DNA from: Pseudomonadota bacterium | GTDB lineage: Bacteria; Pseudomonadota; Gammaproteobacteria; Burkholderiales; Burkholderiaceae_B | Assembly (NCBI GenBank): GCA_023432075.1 | Contig: JAEYVD010000419.1 | Coordinates: 1-13,277, forward strand | Length of the DNA: 13,277 bases | Direction: 5' to 3' | Shown: in pieces, positions 1 through 5,889 of the stretch | Layout: each line of letters begins with the position of its first letter | How positions within the stretch are numbered: position 1 is the first letter of the stretch | The notes under the pieces: generated by a model | What the model was told of the DNA's origin: nothing | Databases searched by the model: none | What the model saw: only the letters and a program-made list of their open reading frames with translations | Made by a program: the position numbers and the translations under genes

Positions 1-891
1 TTTGCGCGCGTGGTGGAAACCGGCAGCTTCACCAAGGCCGCCGAAACCCTGCACATGAGCAAGACGAGCGTGACGCAGCTGGTCCAGCAGCTTGAGGCGC
101 GCCTGCGGGTGCGCCTGTTGAACCGCACCACGCGCAAGGTCAATGTCACGGCCGATGGCGCCGCGTACTACGAGCGCGTGAGCAAGCTGCTGGCCGACAT
201 GGACGATGCCGAGACCAGCCTGTCCAGCGCCGCGGAAGCGCCACGCGGCCGGCTGCGCGTGGACGTGCCCAGTCCGCTGGCGCGCATGGTGCTCGTGCCC
301 GCCTTGCCGGACTTCCACGCGCGCTATCCCGACATCCAGCTCGACATGGGCGTCAGCGATCGCATCGTCGACCTGATCGGCGAGAACATCGATTGTGTCG
401 TGCGCGGCGGCGAGCTGACCGACCAGTCCCTGATGGCCCGCCGCGTTGGCGACCTGCAACTGGGCGTCTACGCCGCACCCTCGTACCTGAAGCTGGCCGG
501 CAAGCCCGCGCACCCGCGCGAGCTTGAAGACACGCACCACCGCATCGTGGGTTTTCTGTGGCAACGCACCGGGCGCGCGCTGCCTTATGCCATGCGTCGC
601 GGCAAGGAGGTCGTCAACGTGCACGGCCGCTACGTGCTGGCGGTGGACGACGGCAATGCTTACCTGGCGGCGGGGCTGGCCGGCATGGGCGTGATGTGGC
701 TGCCGGATTACATTTCCGCGCCGCACCTGGCCAAAGGCGAGCTGGTCCCGGTCTTTGAGGATTGGAAGCTGGACCCGATGCCGATGTACGTGGCGTTCCC
801 GCCAAACCGCCACGTCAGCGCAAAGCTGCGCGCCTTCATCGACTGGATCGTCGAGCTGGTCGGCGCGTATACGCCCGCGGGCCGCGGATAG
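1..891 (+). CDS. LysR-family transcriptional regulator (5' end cut by window)
   Basis: The reading frame is already open at base 1 (F-A-R-V-V-E-T-G-S-F) and ends at TAG 889-891, giving 296 visible residues. LysR proteins usually begin about 8-10 residues before this FARVVETGSF stretch, so the true start lies just left of the window and the GTG at 10 is not the start. The N-terminal winged helix-turn-helix is clear (GSFTKAAETLHMSKTSVTQL, then LLNRTTRKVNVTADG). The effector-binding domain follows, with PRGRLRVDVPSPLAR, the ARYPDIQLDMGVSDRIVDLI stretch and DCVVRGGEL. This pattern is typical of the large CrgA/DmlR-like LysR subgroup. Its target is unknown because the upstream neighbour is outside the window. 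The next gene is convergent, so it is probably not part of the Bug locus. Confidence 0.93.
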   Translation, partial: FARVVETGSFTKAAETLHMSKTSVTQLVQQLEARLRVRLLNRTTRKVNVTADGAAYYERVSKLLADMDDAETSLSSAAEAPRGRLRVDVPSPLARMVLVPALPDFHARYPDIQLDMGVSDRIVDLIGENIDCVVRGGELTDQSLMARRVGDLQLGVYAAPSYLKLAGKPAHPRELEDTHHRIVGFLWQRTGRALPYAMRRGKEVVNVHGRYVLAVDDGNAYLAAGLAGMGVMWLPDYISAPHLAKGELVPVFEDWKLDPMPMYVAFPPNRHVSAKLRAFIDWIVELVGAYTPAGRG

Positions 892-892
892 C

Positions 893-917
893 GCGGGGCC
901 GCTGCGGCGCGCCCCGC
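893..917. terminator. Hairpin filling the gap between two convergent LysR genes
   Basis: GCGGGGC (893-899) and GCCCCGC (911-917) form a perfect 7-bp GC stem with an 11-nt loop. The stem lies exactly in the 26-bp gap between the two convergent stop codons. Only a weak T-rich run (CTATTTCC) follows on the plus strand and none on the minus strand. It is therefore a plausible shared transcript end, but not a textbook intrinsic terminator. Confidence 0.4.
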
Positions 918-1802
918 CTATTTCCTGGCAAGCTCCCCCGCCAGTGCCAGCGCCTGCGCCAGAAACGCCGACGTATCGTCCTTGCGATAGCTGACGATCA
1001 CGGGCGACACGAAGGCGTCGGCCTCGATGCGCACGTGGGCCACGTCCTGGCGCTGCAGGCGCTGGACGGACGCGGGCACCACGGTCACCCCCAGCCCGGC
1101 CGCGACCAACCCGATGGCGGTCTGCAGCTCGTTGGCCTCTTGGGCCACCTGCAGCGAATGGCCCGCTGCGCGAAACAGGCCCAGCACATGATCGGCGTAG
1201 TTCGGGCGCGGGCGCGCCGGATACAGGACGAAGGGCTCGCGCGCCAGCCGGCTGACAGCGACGCTGCCCTGGCCGGCCAGCGGGTGATGCAAGGGCACCG
1301 CGGCCATGAGCGGTTCGGTCATCAGCACCCGCCGCTCGATCGCGGGGTCGTCCAGCAGGATGCGTCCGATGCCCAGATCGATGCGCCCCGCCTTCAGCGC
1401 CTCAAGCTGCGGCAGCGTGTTCATCTCCATCAGGCCCACTTCGACCCGCGAATCCGCACCACGCAGCAACCGGATCAGCTCCGGCACGAAGCCGTAAAGC
1501 GTCGATGGCACGAAGCCGATGCCGAACCAGCGCCGCTCGGTCTGTCCCAACCGCCGCGTGCCCTCCAGCACTTCATCCAGCCGGGCGGTCAGCAGGCGCG
1601 ATTGTTCCAGCAGGAAGCGGCCCGCCTCCGTCAGGCGCAGCGCCCGCGTGGTGCGCTCGAACAGTTGCACGCCCAGCTCTTCCTCCAGCTGTTTGATCTG
1701 GCGGCTGAGCGGGGGCTGCGCAATGTGCAGCCGCGAGGCCGCCAGCGTGAAACTGCCCGCCTCGGCCACGGCCTGGAAGTAGCGCAAATGCCTGAGCTCC
1801 AT
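918..1802 (-). CDS. LysR-family regulator (BenM/CatM-like N-terminus), divergent from Bug receptor
   Basis: A 294-residue protein from ATG 1802-1800 to TAG 920-918. The frame is open upstream to 1895, but the MELRHLRYFQAVAEAGSF start is the classical LysR N-terminus and the usual length of this family is about 300. Residues about 1-60 form the winged HTH (TLAASRLHIAQPPLSRQIKQ, then LGVQLFERTTRALRLTEAG), closest in wording to the BenM/CatM/CbbR type. Residues about 90-294 form the periplasmic-binding-like effector domain. The Shine-Dalgarno is weak (AAGGT about 12 nt upstream). By position it is the likely regulator of the divergent Bug receptor gene: LysR proteins commonly act from the shared intergenic region, and that region holds inverted repeats. 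The effector is probably the receptor's organic-acid ligand or a metabolite of it (inference). Confidence 0.93.
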   Translation of the reverse strand: MELRHLRYFQAVAEAGSFTLAASRLHIAQPPLSRQIKQLEEELGVQLFERTTRALRLTEAGRFLLEQSRLLTARLDEVLEGTRRLGQTERRWFGIGFVPSTLYGFVPELIRLLRGADSRVEVGLMEMNTLPQLEALKAGRIDLGIGRILLDDPAIERRVLMTEPLMAAVPLHHPLAGQGSVAVSRLAREPFVLYPARPRPNYADHVLGLFRAAGHSLQVAQEANELQTAIGLVAAGLGVTVVPASVQRLQRQDVAHVRIEADAFVSPVIVSYRKDDTSAFLAQALALAGELARK

Positions 1803-1961
1803 GACGATTAAGACCTTGGAGGTATGAATTGAAACCCATATAGTCTTGGACACTTCGAAAAAAGGCAAGCGATACTGCGCCCATCGGGCAGGCAACGTCG
1901 GTAAGAGTATTAATCGTGCGCTGGCCGCGCCGCCAATAATTCAAGAGCCACGGAGACAACC
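1803..1961. promoter_or_regulatory. Divergent LysR/Bug control region with two nested inverted repeats
   Basis: This 159-bp AT-richer gap separates the two divergent genes. AAGAC (1810-1814) pairs with GTCTT (1843-1847), and inside it TATG (1823-1826) pairs with CATA (1837-1840) across 10 bp. An exact T-N11-A LysR box was not found on the TATG/CATA axis, so assignment as the LysR site is inference. A possible plus-strand promoter for the Bug gene is TTGGAC (1846-1851) with GATACT (1871-1876), but the 19-bp spacing is long and confidence in it is low. Confidence 0.4.
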
Positions 1962-2948
1962 ATGCGCATGCGCCCCGTATTCAAACCCTTCGCCCGCGCA
2001 TTGCTGGCTGCCTCGCTGCTCGCTGGCGCCACCGCCGCGCAGGCCGATGTCTATCCGGATCACCCGGTCAAATGGATCGTGCCCTTCCCGCCCGGCGGCG
2101 CGATGGACAGCATTGCGCGCACGCTGGGCGAGTCGATGGGCAAGCAGCTCAACACTTCTTTCATCGTCGAGAACCGCGCCGGCGCGGGCGGCAACATCGG
2201 CGCCGCGGCCGTGGCGCGCGCCAAGCCCGACGGCTACACCATCCTGATCGTCGCCAATGGCATGGCCGTCAATCCGGCGCTGTACCAGGACCTGAACTAC
2301 GACCCCGTCAAGGACTTCGCGCCCATCTCGCTGCTGGCGGTCGTGCCCAATGTGCTGGTCACCAACCCGGAACGTACCGGCGCGACCAGCGTTGCGGACG
2401 TGATCGCAAAGGCCAAGGCGCAACCCAAGCACTACACGTACGCCTCCGCGGGCGTTGGCACCTCCATTCACCTGGCGGGAGAAATGTTCGTATCGATGAC
2501 CGGCGTGGACATGCTGCATGTGCCCTACAAGGGCAGCGGGCCCGCCGTCGCCGACCTGCTGGGCGGCCAGGTCGATTACATGTTCGACAGCATCACATCC
2601 GCCAAGCCGCACATCGCCAGCGGCAAGCTGCGGGCGCTGGGCGTCACCACGACCAAGCGCTCCGCCGCTCTGCCCGACGTGCCCACCCTGCAGGAAGCCG
2701 GCGTGCCGGGTTATGAGCTGATGCCCTGGTTTGCCGCGTTTGCGCCCGCCGGCACGCCGCCGGACGTGGTGGCCAAATTGAATGACGCCATGCGCGCCGC
2801 GCTGGCCGATCCCAAGGTCAAAGCGACGCTCGATTCGATCGGCGCCGAACCGATCGGCAGCACCCCGGACGCGCTGCGCGATCACCTGGCCAAGGAAACG
2901 GCGCAGTGGAAGGATCTGGTCAAGGAACGCGGCATCAAGATCAATTGA
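1962..2948 (+). CDS. Bug-family (TctC-like) periplasmic solute receptor
   Basis: A 328-residue extracytoplasmic binding protein of the tripartite tricarboxylate receptor (Bug) family, normal length. Residues 1-28 are a Sec signal peptide (basic start, ALLAASLLAGATAA core, likely cleavage after AQA-28). Family signatures follow in order: WIVPFPPGGAMDS (38-50), FIVENRAGAGGNIGAAAVA (67-85), KPDGYTIL (88-95), HVPYKGSGPAVADLL (186-200), and a typical C-terminus with PAGTPPDVVAKLN. D49 sits in the PPGGxxD loop that contacts ligand in solved Bug structures. GGAGA at 1952-1956 is a good ribosome site, and ATG 1962 is preferred although a second ATG lies two codons in. No TctA/TctB membrane genes are in the window, so this is an orphan receptor, as is common in Bordetella and its relatives. 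The ligand, probably a carboxylate or amide, cannot be read from the sequence. Confidence 0.95.
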   Translation: MRMRPVFKPFARALLAASLLAGATAAQADVYPDHPVKWIVPFPPGGAMDSIARTLGESMGKQLNTSFIVENRAGAGGNIGAAAVARAKPDGYTILIVANGMAVNPALYQDLNYDPVKDFAPISLLAVVPNVLVTNPERTGATSVADVIAKAKAQPKHYTYASAGVGTSIHLAGEMFVSMTGVDMLHVPYKGSGPAVADLLGGQVDYMFDSITSAKPHIASGKLRALGVTTTKRSAALPDVPTLQEAGVPGYELMPWFAAFAPAGTPPDVVAKLNDAMRAALADPKVKATLDSIGAEPIGSTPDALRDHLAKETAQWKDLVKERGIKIN

Positions 2949-2975
2949 CCGCAGGGCGAATCGCCGGCGGGGGGA

Positions 2976-3000
2976 TGGGGTATCGTTGACACCTTCCCCT
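2976..3000 (+). other. Imperfect hairpin in the Bug-cupin gap
   Basis: In the 72-bp gap, GGTATC (2979-2984) can pair with GACACC (2988-2993) over a GTT loop with one mismatch, flanked by a G-rich run before and a C-rich run after. It could slow transcription between the two genes or mark the end of the Bug transcript. A TTGACA-like string at 2986-2991 lies inside it but has no -10 partner. No T-tract follows. Confidence 0.2.
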
Positions 3001-3020
3001 CCCTGCGAAGGACATCCATC

Positions 3021-3353
3021 ATGGCCCTCAAACATGCGGATCCCGGGCAAGTCATCGACCTCAAGCCCTATGGCCCCGCGCTCGCGCAGAAGCAGTCGAT
3101 CGCGCTTTTCAAGTCCGAAGACCTGGAAGTCATGCGCCTGGTGCTGCTCGCCGGCAAGACCATGCCCTCGCATGACGTCGCCGGCGAAATCACTCTGCAG
3201 TGCCTGGAAGGCAGCGTGGAGGTAACCGTGGAAGGCGCCACGCACGTCCTCTACCCCGGCCACTTGATGTACCTGCCGGGCCGCGCACCGCACGCGCTGT
3301 TCGCCCTGGAAAACGCATCGGTGCTGGTGACCGTGGCGCTCAAGCGCGCGTAG
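3021..3353 (+). CDS. Small single-domain cupin protein
   Basis: A 110-residue protein with one cupin beta-barrel. Cupin motif 1 covers residues 45-64 (GKTMPSH, E56, LQCLEG) and motif 2 covers 80-98 (GHLMYLPGRAPHALFALEN). The canonical motif-1 metal ligands are H-x-H; here H51 is kept but the next ligand position is V53, leaving H51, E56 and H91 as possible ligands. Metal binding may therefore be altered, and an enzymatic role is uncertain. Such short cupins often have sensory or stabilising roles. AAGGA at 3008-3012 serves the ATG at 3021. It lies 72 bp behind the Bug gene on the same strand and may share its transcript. The next gene is convergent. No specific substrate can be assigned. Confidence 0.85.
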   Translation: MALKHADPGQVIDLKPYGPALAQKQSIALFKSEDLEVMRLVLLAGKTMPSHDVAGEITLQCLEGSVEVTVEGATHVLYPGHLMYLPGRAPHALFALENASVLVTVALKRA

Positions 3354-3364
3354 CGCATGCGGCC

Positions 3365-3382
3365 GGGGTGCGGCGCTGCCCC
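3365..3382. terminator. Possible terminator hairpin between cupin and DJ-1 genes
   Basis: GGGG (3365-3368) and CCCC (3379-3382), extended by two G-T pairs, form a short GC-rich hairpin in the 52-bp gap between convergent genes. No T-tract follows on either strand, so the call rests mainly on position. Confidence 0.25.
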
Positions 3383-3405
3383 AGCTTCACGCGTTGCGGC
3401 CAGCC

Positions 3406-3972
3406 CTACTTCGTCGCGCGCCCTTGAACCGTCTTACCCAGCACCTGAACGAAGGCGTCATTGAACGCGGGAATATCGTCCGGCTTGCGGCTGGACACCA
3501 GCACGCCGTCCACCACCACCTCCTCATCCACCCACTGGACGCCCGCATTGCGCAGGTCATCCTGCAGCGAAGGCCAACTGGTCATCTTGCGCCCCTTGAC
3601 CACGCCGGCAGAGATCAGCAGCCAGGCGCCATGGCAGATGACGGCCACCGGCTTGCCCGCCTCCATGCAGGCGCGCACCAGCTCCTGGGCCTTGGGCTGC
3701 ATGCGGATCTCGTCGGCATTGACCACGCCCCCGGGCAGCAGCAGGGCATCAAAGACCTCTGGCTCGGACGCAGCCTTGAGAAACGTGAGGTCCACGGGAA
3801 ACTTGTCGCCGGGCTTGTCGTGGTGCATGCCCTGGATCGGGTCAGTGCGCGCCGATACCACCACGGTGCGGGCGCCTTCTTCGTGCAGACGGTCGCGCGG
3901 CCCCGTCAGTTCGACCTGCTCGAATCCGTCGACGGCCAGAATTGCGATGTTGATGTCTTGAAGTGTTGCCAT
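3406..3972 (-). CDS. DJ-1/PfpI family protein (type 1 glutamine amidotransferase-like)
   Basis: A 188-residue single-domain protein starting MATLQDINIAILAVDGFEQ. ATG 3972-3970 is preferred because AGGAG (3978-3982) lies 5 nt upstream; the frame runs open to 4032 but without a comparable ribosome site. The class I amidotransferase/DJ-1 fold is shown by the early Glu in VDGFEQVEL (E18), FDALLLPGGV (74-83), and the nucleophile elbow VAVICHGAWLL with C113 and H114. Length and motifs match the PfpI/YhbO/YraA stress subgroup. Members have been described as proteases, glyoxalases or protein/nucleotide deglycases, and these assignments are debated. It is the last gene on the minus strand after DUF2231 and the dehydrogenase, 78 bp behind the latter. 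A role in carbonyl stress alongside an aldose/aldehyde-type dehydrogenase is possible but is inference. Confidence 0.9.
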   Translation of the reverse strand: MATLQDINIAILAVDGFEQVELTGPRDRLHEEGARTVVVSARTDPIQGMHHDKPGDKFPVDLTFLKAASEPEVFDALLLPGGVVNADEIRMQPKAQELVRACMEAGKPVAVICHGAWLLISAGVVKGRKMTSWPSLQDDLRNAGVQWVDEEVVVDGVLVSSRKPDDIPAFNDAFVQVLGKTVQGRATK

Positions 3973-3998
3973 GTTTGCTCCTGTGCGGGGCCTGCGAA

Positions 3999-4013
3999 CA
4001 CTGCTGCGCAGTG
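3999..4013. repeat. Perfect hairpin CACTGC-TGC-GCAGTG before the DJ-1 gene
   Basis: A perfect 6-bp inverted repeat with a 3-nt centre lies in the 78-bp gap between the dehydrogenase and DJ-1 genes, 26 bp upstream of the DJ-1 start. It could be an operator or an RNA hairpin that separates expression of the two genes. No T-tract follows it on the minus strand, so it is not a standard terminator. Confidence 0.4.
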
Positions 4014-4050
4014 CAACGCGCACGCTCGGCAAGCCCTCTGTAAATAAGAT

Positions 4051-5364
4051 TTAAGGCCGCATCGCTGCGACCGGCTTGGGCCCCTCTGCGGGCGTGATGC
4101 GCCAGATTGTGTTCGACAGGTCGTCGGCCACGATGAGCGCGCCCTTCGGATCGACCGTCACGCCCACCGGACGGCCGCGCGTCGTGCCGTCCTCGTCGCG
4201 AAAGCCGGCGACGAAATCCACGGGAGGACCGGACGGGCGCCCATCCGTGAACGGCACGAAGACCACCTTGTAGCCCACCGGATCGGCGCGGTTCCAGCTG
4301 CCGTGCTCGCCGACGAATACGCCATTGGCAAACCGGTCGCCCATCGTCGCGGTGGAAAAGTCCACGCCCAGCGCCGCCACATGCGAACCCAGGCTGTAAT
4401 CCGGCGCGATGGCCGAGGCGACCTTGGCGGGATCCTGCGGCCGCACGCGTTCGTCCACGTTCTTGCCCCAATAGCTGTAAGGCCAGCCGTAGAACGCGCC
4501 TTCCTTGACGGTCGTGAGGTAGTCGGGCACCAGATCCGGACCCAGCTCATCGCGTTCGTTGACCACGGCCCACAATTGGCCCGTGTCCGGCTGAATCGTG
4601 AGCGCGGTCGGATTGCGCAGGCCCGTGGCGTAGGTCTTGTATTCGCCCGTGCTGGCGTTGATGCGCCAGATGCGCGCCCGATCCACTTCGGCCGTCATGC
4701 CGCGTTCGGTGATATTGCTGTTCGAGCCGATGCCCACGTACAGATATTGCCCGTCCGCACTGGCGGTCAGCGCCTTGGTCCAGTGATGGTTGATCTCGGC
4801 GGGCAGCGGCGTGACCGTTTCCGGCGGTCCGCTCGCCTTGGTCTGCCCCGGTTCATAGGCGAAGCGCACCAGCGCGTCCTGGTTGGCCACGTACAGCTGA
4901 TTGCCGATGAGGGCCAGACCGTACGGCGCGTTGAGGTTTTCGGCGAAGACGGAGGCTTCGTAGGTGCCATCGCCCTTCGTGTCGCGCAGCAATGTCAGCC
5001 GATTGCCGCCCTTCACCGGACTGGTGCCCCGGGCCTTGATGATGCCCGCAATCACATCCTTGGGCTTGAGGTCTGGCGCGCTGCCACCCCGTCCCTCGGC
5101 GACCAGAATGTCGCCGTTGGGCAGCACCAGTGTCTGACGCGGAATCTTCAGGTCCGTGGCGATGGCCGAAATCTTGTAGCCCTCGGGCACCGTCGGCAAT
5201 TTGTCGCCCCATTTGGCGGGCTTGGCGATCACCATGTCTGGCAACAGCCCCCGTTCGGGCTTGGGCAGATCGGGCGACGGTCCATACTGGCCTGCGGTCT
5301 GCGCGCCGCAGACGCCTGCCATCACCAGCATCGAAACGCCGGCAAGCAATCTCGTCTTCTTCAT
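4051..5364 (-). CDS. PQQ-dependent sorbosone/sugar dehydrogenase-like beta-propeller, exported
   Basis: A 437-residue protein. ATG 5364-5362 gives a proper signal peptide (MKKTRLLAGVSMLVMAGVCG, likely cleaved near residue 20-22); the open frame upstream to 5514 lies inside the preceding gene. The mature part is a six-bladed propeller of the soluble glucose/sorbosone dehydrogenase family: LPNGDILVAEG (81-91), NAPYGLAL (145-152), INHHWTKAL (191-199), GLRNPTAL (248-255), NERDELGPDLVPDYL (269-283), FYGWPYSYWG (291-300), GEHGSWNR (352-359), RGRPVGV (396-402). By analogy with soluble glucose dehydrogenase, H193/H194, R250 and the R396/R398 pair are candidates for catalytic and PQQ-binding residues (inference). 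It probably oxidises an aldose or aldehyde in the periplasm. Its start overlaps the DUF2231 stop (ATGA), so translation is probably coupled. No PQQ biosynthesis genes are in view. Confidence 0.88.
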   Translation of the reverse strand: MKKTRLLAGVSMLVMAGVCGAQTAGQYGPSPDLPKPERGLLPDMVIAKPAKWGDKLPTVPEGYKISAIATDLKIPRQTLVLPNGDILVAEGRGGSAPDLKPKDVIAGIIKARGTSPVKGGNRLTLLRDTKGDGTYEASVFAENLNAPYGLALIGNQLYVANQDALVRFAYEPGQTKASGPPETVTPLPAEINHHWTKALTASADGQYLYVGIGSNSNITERGMTAEVDRARIWRINASTGEYKTYATGLRNPTALTIQPDTGQLWAVVNERDELGPDLVPDYLTTVKEGAFYGWPYSYWGKNVDERVRPQDPAKVASAIAPDYSLGSHVAALGVDFSTATMGDRFANGVFVGEHGSWNRADPVGYKVVFVPFTDGRPSGPPVDFVAGFRDEDGTTRGRPVGVTVDPKGALIVADDLSNTIWRITPAEGPKPVAAMRP

Positions 5365-5789
5365 AGCGGCCCCCGGATGTGCGGCGTGCGAAAGCCCAGC
5401 CAGAGGGCAACGAGGGCCAGCACCGCGCCCACGACAGACAGGATCAAGCCGTTGGGCATGCTGGCCCACGCGTCGCGCGCATGGATGAACGCATTGAACA
5501 GGCCTACCAGCCAAGCCGCCAGCAGCACCACGGCATAGGGAACCACACCGCGCGCCCGCTGCGTGGCCCTGAACAGGTCGACGATGGCAAATAGCAGCGC
5601 AATCGCCCCAAATATCAGCCCGCCAACGAGCAGCCAGGACGCGAAATTATTCCATTGGATGTGAAAAGTCTGCGCATACGCAGCGTCCGCGAGCGCCGCG
5701 CCAAGAAACAGCGGGAACATCCCGGCAAGGAACACCGCAGGGAAGCGGCGCACGGTAAGGGCATACCGGTTTTCGATGAGTGTGGTCAC
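5361..5789 (-). CDS. DUF2231-type four-helix membrane protein (GTG start)
   Basis: A 142-residue inner-membrane protein. The frame is open far upstream to 6029, but that part is arginine-rich antisense to the outer-membrane-factor gene. I choose GTG 5789-5787 because GAGG (plus CCTC 5798-5801) lies 8 nt before it and the protein then begins MTTLIENRYALTVRRFPAVF. Four hydrophobic helices follow: about 16-38 (FPAVFLAGMFPLFLGAALAD), 49-73 (WLLVGGLIFGAIALLFAIVD), 83-104 (VVPYAVVLLAAWLVGLFNAF) and 114-136 (LILSVVGAVLALVALWLGF). Length and helix pattern fit DUF2231. The function is unknown; heme or redox roles have been suggested for relatives. The stop overlaps the start of the dehydrogenase gene by 4 bp, which suggests that the two act together, for example as a membrane partner for electron transfer from the periplasmic PQQ enzyme (inference). 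Confidence 0.8.
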   Translation of the reverse strand: MTTLIENRYALTVRRFPAVFLAGMFPLFLGAALADAAYAQTFHIQWNNFASWLLVGGLIFGAIALLFAIVDLFRATQRARGVVPYAVVLLAAWLVGLFNAFIHARDAWASMPNGLILSVVGAVLALVALWLGFRTPHIRGPL

Positions 5790-5797
5790 GGGAATCG

Positions 5798-5801
5798 CCT
5801 C
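5798..5801 (-). promoter_or_regulatory. Ribosome site deciding the GTG start of the DUF2231 gene
   Basis: GAGG on the minus strand, 8 nt from GTG 5789-5787. No ATG in this frame gives a plausible N-terminus, since the only in-frame ATGs upstream lie inside the antisense of the outer-membrane-factor gene. Confidence 0.5.
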
Positions 5802-5809
5802 GTGGGTTG

Positions 5810-5829
5810 CGGGCACGACCTGCTGCCCG
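5810..5829. repeat. Perfect 6-bp hairpin upstream of the DUF2231 gene
   Basis: CGGGCA (5810-5815) and TGCCCG (5824-5829) flank an 8-nt loop in the 100-bp gap between the outer-membrane-factor stop and the DUF2231 start. It could end the upstream transcript or act as an operator. It lacks a T-tract. No convincing promoter was seen in this gap. Confidence 0.3.
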
Positions 5830-5889
5830 TGATGCGCGGCCCAGCAAGTGGCATGCCCGTACCGGAGACGGCGCGATTCCCCTCGGGGC

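Noticed and set aside
762..1811. 349-codon plus-strand open frame over the second LysR gene
   Set aside because: Exact antisense of a well-supported LysR protein; composition is arginine/histidine/glutamine-rich with no domain, as expected from antisense GC-rich codons.
2986..2991. TTGACA string as a promoter for the cupin
   Set aside because: No -10 hexamer at 16-18 bp; the expected place overlaps the ribosome site of the cupin gene.
1941..3293. 450-codon minus-strand open frame over the Bug and cupin genes
   Set aside because: Runs antisense through two recognisable genes and their gap; product is low-complexity and G/R/H-rich with no family features.
5879..5888. CCCCTCGGGG next to the outer-membrane-factor stop as a terminator
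   Set aside because: A 2-nt loop is too tight for a stable hairpin and no T-tract follows.
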